64,000 nucleotides of DNA from Paenibacillus sp. MAEPY2 (GCF_000499205.1 NZ_AWUK01000010.1:372001-436000); one strand, 5' to 3'. Numbered from the stretch's first letter, positions 26,128-35,542 are shown. The notes: generated by a model not told the origin, from the sequence alone. A program made the numbers and translations.

Positions 26128-28077
26128 ATGAAAGCCGGATACAAGCAGACAGAAACAACTCATAGCGGGAGCGAAAAGAATAGCTGGATCACTCCGTACG
26201 TGGCACAGTACCGCTGGAGATTGGTGGCAGTCATTGCGCTGGGGTTATGCGCTACGCTATGTGCTGTCATGCTGCTCTTCACCTCCGGGTTTCTGATTTC
26301 CAAGTCAGCGCTCCGTCCTGAAAATATTTTGATGGTATATGTACCGATTGTGGGTGTTCGTGCATTTGGGATTTTCCGTGCCGTATTCCGGTATGTCGAA
26401 CGTCTGGCCGGACATGATGCCGTTTTGCGTGTGCTTGCGGATCAGCGCGTGAAGCTGTATCGGATTTTAGAGCCGCAGGCACTGTTTCTGCGCTCCCGCA
26501 TGCAGACGGGAGACGTACTTGGTGCTCTTGCAGAGGACGTGGAACGACTGCAGGATATTTACCTGCGTACGGTATTTCCGGCGGTTACAGCGCTCGTGAT
26601 GTACGGTGGAGCTGTTGTAGCTTTTGGCAGCGTTAATCTGGGGTTTGCACTGTGGATGGGTTTATATATGCTTTTTCTGGTTGCCGTGCTTCCTGCCATC
26701 TCCCTCCGCGTGACGTGGAAATTGCGGGTGCGACTGAAGCGGGAGAACGCCAAGTTATACACTCGGCTGACAGATGGTGTGCTTGGCCTTGGGGATTGGG
26801 TAGCGAGTGGACGAGCCGCTGAATTTGTACGTCGGCAGGGAGAGGCAGAAGAACAGGCAGATATTATTCGGCTCCGATTACGGCAATGGACGCGCTGGCG
26901 TGATCTGTTAGCTCAGTGCGTGATTGGATTAGTGGTCGTATCCGTGACGTTATGGGCGGGAAGCGCGGCTTCTGCCGGACAGCTGCCTGCGGTCATGATT
27001 GCTGCATTTGTGTTGGTGCTGTTTCCACTAACGGAAGCATTGCTGCCCGTAGGCGATGCCGTAGAGCATATCCCGCAGTATCGTGAATCGCTGGAACGAT
27101 TGCAGCGCTTGGAAGGTGAGGAGCATACGCCAGAACAGTCTGGAATTGAAGAAGTGAATGCAGCAGCCAGAGTGAAAGAGGGTATGACCTCAGGTGTATC
27201 AGGCAGCAATTCGGTAGCTGGACAGCAACCGGGTTCCCTGGAGCGCACAGAGAGTGCATCCGACCGACGTATTCGCTTGCGCATTCCGCCCAGATTGCGA
27301 GCTGATATTCAGATCGATCAGGTGAGTTATCGTTATACGGCAGATGCTCCATTTGTAGTGCAGGATGTATCCCTTCATCTTCCTCAAGGCAAACGCTTGG
27401 CTATTCTCGGACGCAGTGGCGGAGGGAAGTCGACCCTCCTGAAGCTGATTCAGGGCGCGTTGTTTCCATCCGCCGGGAACGTGTTAATCAATGATCTTCC
27501 AGTACAGACGTTAGGCGAGAATGTACCGGATGTCATTGCGGTGCTGAATCAAAGCCCGCATTTATTTGATACGACGGTAGCCAACAACTTGCGAATTGGC
27601 CGTCCGCATGCAACAGACGAGGAGATACAGCGAGTGGCCGCGCAAGTAGGCCTATCCGATCTCATTGAATCTTTACCGCAGGGGTACGATACTCCGATGC
27701 TGGAGACCGGTCTTCGTTTCTCTGGTGGAGAAAGACAGCGGATTGCGCTGGCCCGCGTGCTGCTTCGCGAAGCGGCAGTCGTTATTTTCGATGAACCGAC
27801 CGTAGGCCTTGATCCTGTGACAGAGCGAGCGCTCATGCGAACGATTCTGGACAGCATGCAGGGCAAAACGATGATCTGGGTCACCCATCACCTGATGGGA
27901 GCAGAACGGATGGATGAAGTTATTTTTATGGAAAATGGACAGATCACCATGCAGGGTTCTCACGAACAATTGCTGGCTCGGGAAGAGCGCTACCGCCGTC
28001 TCCTCGAACTGGATCGACCAGGATGGGTAGATGGGCAGAAACCTGCGGTTCCGCTGTCATCTGTAGCCTCAAGATAA
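26128..28077 (+). CDS. cydC: Thiol reductant ABC exporter subunit CydC
   Basis: A 649-residue half-transporter, partner of CydD. The N-terminal membrane domain (residues about 20-310) includes the family stretch LLFTSGFLISKSALRPENIL. The ATPase has Walker A GRSGGGKS, signature FSGGERQRIALARVL and Walker B AVVIFDEPTVGLDP. As in CydD, a hydrophilic linker of about 50-60 residues (about 333-390) separates the two domains. It begins one base after cydD, and a terminator follows 130 bases downstream. Confidence 0.93.
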   Translation: MKAGYKQTETTHSGSEKNSWITPYVAQYRWRLVAVIALGLCATLCAVMLLFTSGFLISKSALRPENILMVYVPIVGVRAFGIFRAVFRYVERLAGHDAVLRVLADQRVKLYRILEPQALFLRSRMQTGDVLGALAEDVERLQDIYLRTVFPAVTALVMYGGAVVAFGSVNLGFALWMGLYMLFLVAVLPAISLRVTWKLRVRLKRENAKLYTRLTDGVLGLGDWVASGRAAEFVRRQGEAEEQADIIRLRLRQWTRWRDLLAQCVIGLVVVSVTLWAGSAASAGQLPAVMIAAFVLVLFPLTEALLPVGDAVEHIPQYRESLERLQRLEGEEHTPEQSGIEEVNAAARVKEGMTSGVSGSNSVAGQQPGSLERTESASDRRIRLRIPPRLRADIQIDQVSYRYTADAPFVVQDVSLHLPQGKRLAILGRSGGGKSTLLKLIQGALFPSAGNVLINDLPVQTLGENVPDVIAVLNQSPHLFDTTVANNLRIGRPHATDEEIQRVAAQVGLSDLIESLPQGYDTPMLETGLRFSGGERQRIALARVLLREAAVVIFDEPTVGLDPVTERALMRTILDSMQGKTMIWVTHHLMGAERMDEVIFMENGQITMQGSHEQLLAREERYRRLLELDRPGWVDGQKPAVPLSSVASR

Positions 28078-28207
28078 GAGCGAATATAACGCCCAGGTCC
28101 AGACAGGGGCGGGTATTGGTTAGGGTAGAGTGCGTAGACAGAGGTTTGTGTACGACAAGATAGCTACTCCGTTAGAAGGTTAATTCGCTTCGTTAGTGAC
28201 ATAGCAA

Positions 28208-28245
28208 AGAGACGAGCCACAGGATCAGGGGGCTCGTCTCTTTGG
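28208..28245. terminator. Bidirectional terminator
   Basis: Stem AGAGACGAGCC/GGCTCGTCTCT with an 11-base loop, followed by TTGGTTT on the plus strand and TTTGCTAT on the minus strand. It separates the convergent cydC and transferase genes. The rest of the gap 28078-28281 shows nothing further. Confidence 0.75.
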
Positions 28246-28281
28246 TTTGCAACCTTATGTTGCAACGTTTGTTTCTAACAT

Positions 28282-29241
28282 TTACATCTCCACCAGCATC
28301 AAAATAATGGACGAGAGGCAAAGGCAGGTACTGATGAGGTACAGGACCCCAACTACCTGTTTGTGATTCAGACCAGCACGCAGCAAGCGATAATGTGCTT
28401 GACTCGCATCTGCCTGATAGATGGCTTTGCCTTGGATGAAACGTTTGATGACCACGAAAATATTGTCGAAGATCGGCACGCCTAGAGCCAAAATCGGGAT
28501 GAAAATGGACAGCATGGTCGCTTGTTTGAATGCACCGTCCAGGGCGATTACCGCCAGGATAAAGCCGAGAAACGTAGCCCCTGCATCTCCCATGAACACC
28601 TTGGCGGGAGCTTTGTTATATTTCAGATAACCGAGTGTTACACCGACCAGCGTAATGGCCATGAGGGCAGAATCCGTTTGTCCTTTGGTCATTGCAACGA
28701 TGAACAATGTAATGGCCGAGATAGCAGACAAACCGCCTGCCAATCCGTCCATGCCATCCGTAAAGTTAATGACTGTCGTCACACCGAAGATCCACAGGAT
28801 CGTCAGAATGAATTGCAGCCAGATCGGGAGCATGATGTATTCGGAGTTGAAGGGATTCACGAATCCCGTGAATGCAATGCCGGAAGCAAATACGAGCACG
28901 GCCGCCGAGACCTGAATAATCATCTTGGGCAGGGCAGGGAAATCTTTGCCTTTGGTTTTGTACCAGTCATCGATTGTACCAATCGTTAACAGCATCATGC
29001 CGCCAGCGACCAAGGCCGCCGTTTCCCAAGAAATTTCTTTCGTCAGAACAATGTATGTCAGGAAGAATCCAGTAAATATCGCGTAACTCGCCGTCAGTGG
29101 AATGGGCTGCCTGTGCAGCTTGCGCTCCACATCTTCTCGGGGCTTGTCCACAAAATCGAGCCGATGTGCCAGTCGACCAAGCGGCGGAATAAGCAGAACC
29201 ACGACAGCAAAAGACAGCATAAAAGCCAGTATGTATACCAT
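28282..29241 (-). CDS. TagO/WecA-type undecaprenyl-phosphate GlcNAc-1-P transferase
   Basis: About 320 residues with some ten membrane segments, of the MraY/WecA family. It transfers GlcNAc-1-phosphate from UDP-GlcNAc to undecaprenyl phosphate, the first step of wall teichoic acid or secondary polymer synthesis. Diagnostic are the acidic pair in GTIDDWYKTKG, NFTDGMDGLAGGLSAISAI, KVFMGDAGATFLGF and the HxxxR-like SQAHYRLLRAG near the end. The frame opens at 29334, but the ATG at 29241 gives the usual hydrophobic start MVYILAFMLSF. Its AGGAG lies a rather long 16 bases upstream, so the start is less certain. The gene stands alone. Confidence 0.88.
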   Translation of the reverse strand: MVYILAFMLSFAVVVLLIPPLGRLAHRLDFVDKPREDVERKLHRQPIPLTASYAIFTGFFLTYIVLTKEISWETAALVAGGMMLLTIGTIDDWYKTKGKDFPALPKMIIQVSAAVLVFASGIAFTGFVNPFNSEYIMLPIWLQFILTILWIFGVTTVINFTDGMDGLAGGLSAISAITLFIVAMTKGQTDSALMAITLVGVTLGYLKYNKAPAKVFMGDAGATFLGFILAVIALDGAFKQATMLSIFIPILALGVPIFDNIFVVIKRFIQGKAIYQADASQAHYRLLRAGLNHKQVVGVLYLISTCLCLSSIILMLVEM

Positions 29242-29401
29242 AAATTCGCTTGATTCACTCCTATCTACCAATTTCCCCCTATTATACGAGCTAAACAGGA
29301 AATCTGTCGATGTCATTATTGTAACCATGGGCAAGATGGGCAGCTCTTCATTTTACTACTGTTCGGTTCTACGCTGCCGCTAATCTCATATTTGATCAGA
29401 T

Positions 29402-30079
29402 TTAGTGTGTTCTTCCCTTGGTGAAAAACCAACCGCCAGCCACGAAAACGAAGAAAAGTACAAGATTAAATCCGACGCCCTGGAGTAGTGAGTCGTTGAA
29501 TAACAATGCTTCGAAAAAAGAAACAACATGAGCGCGTAGTGCAGGAATTGCCGTTCCGGTCGGAATCGCCACAATGAACAGCACCCACAGCAGCCAACCA
29601 ACAAGGTGGTGGTAGCCAGAGATCAGCATGCTTAGGAGCGCCATTGTCATCAAATAAAAAGTGGTTTGATAGAGAAAAGAACCTGCCACGCCAAACTCAT
29701 TCCAATGAAACGCTTCAATGAGATTTACGGTGTTTTTGTGGAGCAGATTCACTTCAAGCATAGGCCATAAAGAATTGAATAATGCGATGGCCACTGCCCA
29801 CACGGCATAAACGAATTGAAGCCCGAAAAAATATTGTTTTCGGCTTGCGCCTAAATGCACGATTCGGTTGTAATAACTAAGCGGAAGTACGATTGCGAAA
29901 ATGAGCAAAATAAGTAGCAGCAGGTTGCCATCCGCGATTCCTGTGTTTTGACTGCTGTCTATGAAGAGGCCAACAATGAATTCTGCCAACCTGCCAAGGA
30001 GGATTAGAATAATGACCATCCATATATAAATCCTCATTTGCAGATAGGTCGCCTTTAAATGAACGGTCAATGCACCCAA
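29402..30079 (-). CDS. ABC transporter permease of YtrA-type operon
   Basis: A 225-residue protein with six hydrophobic segments and no recognisable catalytic motif. It starts with TTG (30079), two bases after the ATPase stop, with GGAGG eight bases upstream. It belongs with the adjacent ATPase and GntR gene, an arrangement common in Firmicutes (ytr-like operons), where the transporter is induced by cell-wall stress or antibiotics that the GntR protein responds to. The substrate is unknown. Confidence 0.75.
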   Translation of the reverse strand: MGALTVHLKATYLQMRIYIWMVIILILLGRLAEFIVGLFIDSSQNTGIADGNLLLLILLIFAIVLPLSYYNRIVHLGASRKQYFFGLQFVYAVWAVAIALFNSLWPMLEVNLLHKNTVNLIEAFHWNEFGVAGSFLYQTTFYLMTMALLSMLISGYHHLVGWLLWVLFIVAIPTGTAIPALRAHVVSFFEALLFNDSLLQGVGFNLVLFFVFVAGGWFFTKGRTH

Positions 30080-30080
30080 T

Positions 30081-30950
30081 TTAACGACCTCCTTCGATCA
30101 AATACGAAAAAAACTTCTGAAGCGTCAAATTTTCAATAGTTATGTCTAGTTTGCGGGCCTGAAGCCTGTCCTCATCGTTAAATTTTTCGTAGATTGCGGC
30201 AAGCTTTCCGTGGCCGTAAGATTCTGTATGTAATACTCGCTTTCCTTTTGTAAACAAAGCTACGGCATCTGAATTTCCACGAATCAAATAAGCTGCCATC
30301 CGTATCCGATTCATCTCGTCATGAAGCAGGATGGAGCCTTCATCAATGATATAAACTCGCTCTGCGATTGGGGCGATTTCATCAATTAAATGCGTAGAAA
30401 GTAAAATCGTACGGGGGTGGTTGGCGTAATCCTCCAAAAGCTCCTTATAAAACCTTTCCCGCATCAATACATCAAGTCCAAGCACCGGTTCGTCAAATAA
30501 TGTCAACGACGATCGGCTAGACAGACCGATGATGTTTCCTACGAGGGATTCTGTGCCTCTTGAGAGCTGTTTGATTTTTCTGTTGGGATCAAGCTCAAAC
30601 GTTTGAAGAAGCTTATGAGCAAACGTCCAGTCCCAATTGGGATAGAAATTTGCAGCGAACTGCAAAATCTCAATCAATCGAGCTCCTCCAAATAGCTTGT
30701 TATTCTCCCGTACGAAACAGCAATCTTCTGGCAGGGCTCCTTTACCCAACTTTTTACCTCTTATCTCAATGGTGCCGTCATTCGCGAAGAGCCCACCTGC
30801 TATGATGTTTAGCAAGGTTGTTTTTCCTGCGCCGTTTCGTCCGAGCAAGCCATAAATAACGTTTTCCTCGAGCTGTATATCCAGATCCCGTAATGCATAG
30901 GTTCGACCATATTTCTTATTCAAATTGTCGCAACTCACCAAGATGCTCAC
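30081..30950 (-). CDS. ABC transporter ATP-binding protein
   Basis: A 289-residue ATPase with Walker A GRNGAGKT, signature QLSRGTESLVGNIIGL (a degenerate LSGGQ), Walker B LTLFDEPVLGLD and the switch histidine in TILLSTHLIDE. The final ~70 residues form the usual C-terminal extension of YtrB-like ATPases. The start is GTG. The gene lies seven bases after the GntR stop and two before the permease. In this family the ATPase and the six-segment permease form an export-type complex. Confidence 0.9.
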   Translation of the reverse strand: MSILVSCDNLNKKYGRTYALRDLDIQLEENVIYGLLGRNGAGKTTLLNIIAGGLFANDGTIEIRGKKLGKGALPEDCCFVRENNKLFGGARLIEILQFAANFYPNWDWTFAHKLLQTFELDPNRKIKQLSRGTESLVGNIIGLSSRSSLTLFDEPVLGLDVLMRERFYKELLEDYANHPRTILLSTHLIDEIAPIAERVYIIDEGSILLHDEMNRIRMAAYLIRGNSDAVALFTKGKRVLHTESYGHGKLAAIYEKFNDEDRLQARKLDITIENLTLQKFFSYLIEGGR

Positions 30951-30957
30951 AATGAAT

Positions 30958-31326
30958 TCATTCCTTCCTTAATTGTTTAATCATCTCAATGATCTCCTCG
31001 GTTGCCAGTTCAAGTTTGTCAGCTTCACAAATGAGATTGGACAGCAATTCCTTATAAAAACGATTTCTTCGCTTATTCTTAATCTTTTGTTTGGCATCAG
31101 ACGAGACATACATGCCAAGCCCTCTTTTTTTATACAATATTTCTTCATTTACGAGCAGGCCAATTCCCTTCACAACCGTCGCTGGATTGATTTGAAAGAG
31201 CTGAGAAAACTGAGCAACGGAAAGAATTTGCTCGTCCTCTCGGTAAGTTCCATTGAGAATATCGTCCTCAATGATATCTGCTACTTGTTGAAAAATTGGC
31301 TGCTTTTCGTCGAAAGTGACGCTCAT
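30958..31326 (-). CDS. GntR-family regulator, YtrA subfamily
   Basis: A 122-residue regulator with the GntR winged helix at residues about 5-75 (PIFQQVADIIEDDILNGTY, FSQLFQINPATVVKGIGLLV) and a short coiled C-terminal helix, as usual for the YtrA group that accompanies ABC transporters. The ATG at 31326 is chosen over 31344 because a GGTGAGG lies just before it, though the spacing is tight. It probably represses its own operon. A strong minus-strand promoter lies 46 bases upstream. Confidence 0.9.
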   Translation of the reverse strand: MSVTFDEKQPIFQQVADIIEDDILNGTYREDEQILSVAQFSQLFQINPATVVKGIGLLVNEEILYKKRGLGMYVSSDAKQKIKNKRRNRFYKELLSNLICEADKLELATEEIIEMIKQLRKE

Positions 31327-31371
31327 TACCTCACCACTCAGCATTGTAGTTTGTTACACATCTAGCAGGAA

Positions 31372-31400
31372 AACATAACTTATATGCGAAAATTTGTCAA
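31372..31400 (-). promoter_or_regulatory. Sigma-A promoter of GntR operon
   Basis: On the minus strand: TTGACA, 17-base spacer, TATGTT (five of six). Confidence 0.65.
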
Positions 31401-31455
31401 TAAACAATCATTCCGGAGGAAGGGTAATGATTTTTTTTTACACAGAGTCCAGTTA

Positions 31456-31508
31456 TTGACAATTGATTGCGATGGAATTATAGTATGCTACATGAGTGAC
31501 ATACTCAT
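31456..31508 (+). promoter_or_regulatory. Promoter and palindrome before ABC-FtsX pair
   Basis: TTGACA, 17-base spacer, TATAGT (31456-31484), close to consensus. Just downstream, covering the expected start site, lies ATGAGT-gacat-ACTCAT (31492-31508), a likely repressor site. Confidence 0.6.
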
Positions 31509-31597
31509 ACACTAACATACTTACATAATTAAAAATGTACTTGCAATAGGGAGCGCTCCAGAAGTATGACAAATAGATAACGGGGAGAGAGAAATTT

Positions 31598-32302
31598 ATG
31601 AAAACATTAATTGAATTTAAAAATGTAACGAAAGAATACAAAATTGGTGAAGTGCCGATCAAAGCGCTGAACGGTGTGGACTTTTCCATTAACGAGGGTG
31701 AATTCGTTGTTGTTCTTGGTGCAAGCGGAGCCGGTAAAAGCACGATTCTCAATATACTTGGTGGCATGGATACGGCAACCTCGGGTAAAGTGACTGTTGG
31801 CGATAAGGATATTACTAGCTTCAACGAAAAGAAGCTTACGGGATATCGCGCCGAGAAGGTAGGTTTTGTCTTTCAATTCTATAACTTAATCCCCAATTTG
31901 AATGCTTTGGAGAACGTTGAATTCGCCACTGAAGTATGCAAAGACCATTTGGATGCCAAAGAGATATTAAATAAAGTCGGCTTAAAGAATCGGATAAAAA
32001 ACTTCCCGTCTCAGCTCTCCGGAGGAGAACAGCAGCGAGTTGCAATAGCACGTGCTGTTGCAAAGAATCCCTTGTTATTGCTCTGCGATGAACCGACTGG
32101 TGCGTTAGATTATGTGACTGGTAAGTCTGTTTTGAAACTACTTCAGGATTTGAACACGGAAACGAAAAAGTGTGTTGTGCTGGTAACGCATAACTCCGCG
32201 ATTGTGCCGATGGCGGATAAAATCATTCGAGTGAAAAGCGGGAGAATCGAAAGCGTAACAGTTAATGAGCATAAACAAAGCGTTGAAGGGATTGAGTGGT
32301 GA
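31598..32302 (+). CDS. MacB/LolD-type ABC ATPase
   Basis: A 234-residue ATPase with Walker [10 protein letters not shown]-loop [18 protein letters not shown], signature [15 protein letters not shown] and Walker [13 protein letters not shown], all typical of the MacB/LolD/BceA group. The last codons overlap the start of an FtsX-type permease, so the two form a pair. Such pairs in Firmicutes serve in antimicrobial-peptide resistance or sensing. No histidine kinase or response regulator lies next to this one, so a role in peptide resistance is only a possibility. Confidence 0.92.
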   Translation: MKTLIEFKNVTKEYKIGEVPIKALNGVDFSINEGEFVVVLGASGAGKSTILNILGGMDTATSGKVTVGDKDITSFNEKKLTGYRAEKVGFVFQFYNLIPNLNALENVEFATEVCKDHLDAKEILNKVGLKNRIKNFPSQLSGGEQQRVAIARAVAKNPLLLLCDEPTGALDYVTGKSVLKLLQDLNTETKKCVVLVTHNSAIVPMADKIIRVKSGRIESVTVNEHKQSVEGIEW

Positions 32303-34626
32303 TGAAATTATTCAAAAAATTATTAAGGGATATCAAGCAATCAATTGGCCAATTTCTGGCCTTTGTATTGGTTATCACCATAGGCGCTTTTTTCTACACG
32401 GGGCTGGTTACGTTAAGTGATAACCTTAGTTCTTATTCCAAGGAATACTTTCAAACACATAATTTAAGCGACCTGAACGTCTACTACGACCAAATTTCCA
32501 TGCAGGACACGTCGGAGTTAGGTGAAATCGAAGGGATAAAAAAGGTTGAAGGGCGGTACACCTTTGATGCGACACAATCTTTTGGCGATACGAAAGCAAC
32601 CTTAAAGATCCACTCAATTCCCGCCAACAATATCATTAATACGCCTACGTTGATTGAAGGCAATATTCCATCTCGAGAGGATCAAATCTTGCTTGATTCC
32701 CATTACGCCAGGGAACATCAGTACAGAGTCGGGGACCAAATAAAGTTAAGCGTTAATGACGAGGATGTGGCATTCACCATTAGTGGCTTGGGCGAAAATG
32801 TGGAATATGCCAAAAAGAATGAAACCCAGGACCATAAAACTTCCGGTTTCGCATATGTGGCTGAAGCCGGAATTCCTCGATTCGCCGGTAGTCTTTATTA
32901 TAATGAGGTTTTGATCGATGCGGAAGAAGGGTACGATTCAGACCGGTTAGGCCAAAACGTTGAAGCGCAATCCCAAAAACTTTCTTATGTAAGTCAAATA
33001 AGTAAAGAGCGAACATTCAATTACTCTCAGCTTCAACAAACAGTCTATAACAATAAATTGATGAGTAAGGTTATTCCGCTAGTTCTCTTTATAATCGAAG
33101 CGATCATTCTTTTCCTCACCATGTCTCGGATCATCGATTCGCAAAGGAACCAGGTAGGAATTATGAAGGCTTTAGGAGTGAAGAACAGCAGCATCATGCT
33201 CCATTACATGGGGTTCCCGATACTGGTCGGTATCATAGGTTCCATTCTTGGTTGTATCGTTTCGGCAATCATATTTGTTCCAATGATTGAGGCGTCAAAT
33301 GCTAGATCCTACTCGTTGCCGAACATAACATTCTCCTTATCTCCCTTCTCGATCATTATGCCTATCCTATTCTCGAGTGCATTCGGCATGCTGGCTTGTT
33401 ACTTGAGCGGCATAGGTATTCTGCGAGAACACGCAGCACAGGCGATGAGGCCCAAACCGCCGAGGAAGATGAAAAAACTGCTTATTGAACGGCTTCCGAA
33501 AATGTGGGGACGTATTTCCTATAGCAATAAACTCATTTTGAGAAACATCTTTCTTAATAAGCAAAAGGCGATAGCAAGCTCCGTAGGCGTTGTGGTGAGC
33601 ACAGTGTTATTGATCACTGCGTTCGGTACTCAAACGTCCTTACAAAGGGTCGCGGACCAGATCGAAGAGGTGAATACCTATGATCTGAAGGTCGAATATA
33701 CGAAAGGCGCAGAGCTAGAAAAAGTGGAGTTACCCACCGGGATTAAAAGTAGCTATGTTCAATCGACCTTTCCTGTGGAGTTTACCAAGGGCGATGAACA
33801 TGAGAATGCCACGTTGACCGTTACGGAGAAGGACAATACTCTTATCCAATTTTTCGACGAGAAAGACAATCTGATGACACTTATGGACAATGGCGTGCTG
33901 ATACCCAAATCGTATGCAAATCAATATAAAGTTACGATAGGGGACACGATTCAAATTCGATTTACCGATCCGTCGTTTGAAAATAAAACGGTCGATATGA
34001 AGGTTGCACAAATATCCAATCAATATTCCAATCCATCTTTCTTTTGTTCGATAGCGTATCTGAATAGTTTTGACATCGACTATAAGCCAACATCGATTCT
34101 AGTAAAAGCCAACAATGCCGCAGAGCTTCCTAACGTTCGACAGTTTTTTGAACAAGATAACCAGGTAGATACAATCGCGGATAAAGATGATTTGAAAAAA
34201 TCTGCACAATTTATTATGAAGCAAAATAGTTTTATCTTCATTATGTTTATCATTAGTGCTGTTATTCTTTCGTTCGGCGCCATCTACACCATATCCTCCA
34301 TCAACATTTATGAAAGGAATCGCGAGCTGGCTACTCTTAAGGTATTGGGTTATCAAAAATATAAAATAAATCGACTTATCTTTTCCGAGAATATGATACT
34401 CACCACCTTTGCGGTCATTATAGCTCTGCCGATCAGCGTATACATGTATTCGATTATTATTGAGGCATTGTCGAGTACCCATCAACAAATCCCAGATCAA
34501 ATAAATATTTTTGTTATGCTGGTATCAATCATGATTGCATTTTTACTTACCACGCTCTCTAACTTGATGCTTCAGAGAAAGGTATCCCGAATTAATATGA
34601 TTGAATCGTTAAAAAGTTTAGAATAA
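32302..34626 (+). CDS. FtsX-like ABC permease
   Basis: A 774-residue membrane protein with two FtsX domains: one membrane segment at residues about 15-35, a large extracytoplasmic domain (about 45-255), three segments (about 260-390), another single segment (about 430), a second extracytoplasmic domain (about 455-625) and three final segments. The short motifs SQRNQVGIMKALGVKN and ERNRELATLKVLGYQKYKI are characteristic of the cytoplasmic loops of FtsX permeases. It is a mechanotransmission-type partner of the upstream ATPase. The ATG at 32302 shares its A with the ATPase stop (TGATG). A GTG at 32296 is the alternative start. Confidence 0.9.
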   Translation: MKLFKKLLRDIKQSIGQFLAFVLVITIGAFFYTGLVTLSDNLSSYSKEYFQTHNLSDLNVYYDQISMQDTSELGEIEGIKKVEGRYTFDATQSFGDTKATLKIHSIPANNIINTPTLIEGNIPSREDQILLDSHYAREHQYRVGDQIKLSVNDEDVAFTISGLGENVEYAKKNETQDHKTSGFAYVAEAGIPRFAGSLYYNEVLIDAEEGYDSDRLGQNVEAQSQKLSYVSQISKERTFNYSQLQQTVYNNKLMSKVIPLVLFIIEAIILFLTMSRIIDSQRNQVGIMKALGVKNSSIMLHYMGFPILVGIIGSILGCIVSAIIFVPMIEASNARSYSLPNITFSLSPFSIIMPILFSSAFGMLACYLSGIGILREHAAQAMRPKPPRKMKKLLIERLPKMWGRISYSNKLILRNIFLNKQKAIASSVGVVVSTVLLITAFGTQTSLQRVADQIEEVNTYDLKVEYTKGAELEKVELPTGIKSSYVQSTFPVEFTKGDEHENATLTVTEKDNTLIQFFDEKDNLMTLMDNGVLIPKSYANQYKVTIGDTIQIRFTDPSFENKTVDMKVAQISNQYSNPSFFCSIAYLNSFDIDYKPTSILVKANNAAELPNVRQFFEQDNQVDTIADKDDLKKSAQFIMKQNSFIFIMFIISAVILSFGAIYTISSINIYERNRELATLKVLGYQKYKINRLIFSENMILTTFAVIIALPISVYMYSIIIEALSSTHQQIPDQINIFVMLVSIMIAFLLTTLSNLMLQRKVSRINMIESLKSLE

Positions 34627-34830
34627 ATCGGGCAGGACGGGGCATCTAGTACTGCATAGTTTAAATGCAGAATCTGTTTTATTGGTGTTTGGGGTTGAAT
34701 CGGGTAGTAAAGAGTGAATTATTTCCAATTATATAAAAAACGACAAGAGTGAATTGATACCACGACTTAGTAAGTCGACCTTCAAATATGTCTTGATGCC
34801 TATCGGAAAATTAAAGGTCAATTTTCGGTA

Positions 34831-34864
34831 AAACACCGCAAGCCTTCGAGCTGTGGTGTTTTTT
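34831..34864 (+). terminator. Rho-independent terminator
   Basis: Stem AAACACCGCAAGC/GCTGTGGTGTTT with a small loop and six T, about 200 bases after the FtsX gene. The intervening 34627-34830 shows nothing else recognisable. Confidence 0.8.
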
Positions 34865-34941
34865 ACTATATCCACCTATGTATTTGTTTGTCTTTCATAT
34901 AACCAGGCATAAACAGATCTAGGGCTGGGCTGGTTAAGGGG

Positions 34942-35055
34942 TTAGAGTTTCTGGGGCAGATAGGAGCCAAAGAGGGAAATCGCCGCATCTGCGCTATAAC
35001 CGTCATCGCCCTGCCAGGTGGAGCCCAGCAGAATTCTTGCAGCTTTTTTGTCCAA
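34942..35055 (-). CDS. Small ORF of unknown function after ArsR gene
   Basis: A 37-codon frame starting with TTG at 35055, exactly eight bases after a perfect AAGGAGG (35064-35070), an unusually good ribosome site for chance. The product begins (M)DKKAARILLGSTWQGDDG and ends with SLFGSYLPQKL. It has no cysteine and no signal or membrane segment. An ATG at 35082 in the same frame would extend it to 46 residues, but it lies before the ribosome site. The frame runs in the same direction as the ArsR gene, 63 bases downstream of it. It may be a genuine small protein, a peptide precursor or the stump of a truncated gene. I do not recognise it. Confidence 0.45.
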   Translation of the reverse strand: MDKKAARILLGSTWQGDDGYSADAAISLFGSYLPQKL

Positions 35056-35118
35056 GCAATCAGCCTCCTTTATACAATCCATAAGTTGATGTATCGCATG
35101 ATTCAAGCTTGGTTTTCC

Positions 35119-35436
35119 TCAATGTACATATTCCTCGGTGGTATTCAGAATCAGTTCAACAAGACCGGGAAAACGGGTGTTCAAATCGTCCTTACGCAAA
35201 GAGTAAAAGTGCTGTTTACCTTCAATGCGAGGCTGGATAAGGCCTGCTTCACGCAGGATTTTAATGTGATGAGACAACGTTGATTTGGAGATATGGTTTA
35301 CTTCGAAGGCGGAACAGTTTTTCTCACCAGAGCTGGCCAGACAGTGTGCAATTTTCATCCGTACCGGATCACCGAGTGCGTTGCAGACCGTAGTCAGATT
35401 CAAATCCGAAGTCATAGGTATCGTTGGAGTTTTCAT
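35119..35436 (-). CDS. ArsR-family regulator
   Basis: About 105 residues forming a single winged helix-turn-helix domain of the ArsR/SmtB family (VCNALGDPVRMKIAHCLAS, ISKSTLSHHIKILREAGLI, HFYSLRKDDL). Three cysteines (in TVCNALGD, IAHCLA and KNCSAF) could sense metals or oxidants. The frame opens at 35526, but a palindrome identical in type to the one before the divergent gene lies at 35474-35491, inside that upstream part. This suggests the true start is the ATG at 35436 or 35415. No good ribosome site precedes either. Autoregulation and control of the NTF2-like gene are likely. Confidence 0.85.
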   Translation of the reverse strand: MKTPTIPMTSDLNLTTVCNALGDPVRMKIAHCLASSGEKNCSAFEVNHISKSTLSHHIKILREAGLIQPRIEGKQHFYSLRKDDLNTRFPGLVELILNTTEEYVH

Positions 35437-35473
35437 ATCTATGACGGTAGCATATTCGACAATCTCTTTCAAT

Positions 35474-35491
35474 GTTTGATTTTTTTCGAAC
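35474..35491. promoter_or_regulatory. ArsR operator copy 1
   Basis: GTTTGATTTTTTTCGAAC, an imperfect 18-base palindrome upstream of the likely ArsR start. It matches the copy at 35543 in 16 of 18 bases. Confidence 0.6.
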
Positions 35492-35542
35492 TGAGGGTTG
35501 TTCTGGGAATGGAAAGTGTGATACATTTCATCTCAGTTGTTA

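Noticed and set aside
31419..31460. A ten-codon leader peptide after GGAGGAAGGG
   Set aside because: It lies upstream of the strong plus-strand promoter, so it would not be part of that transcript; the T-run fits a hairpin tail better.
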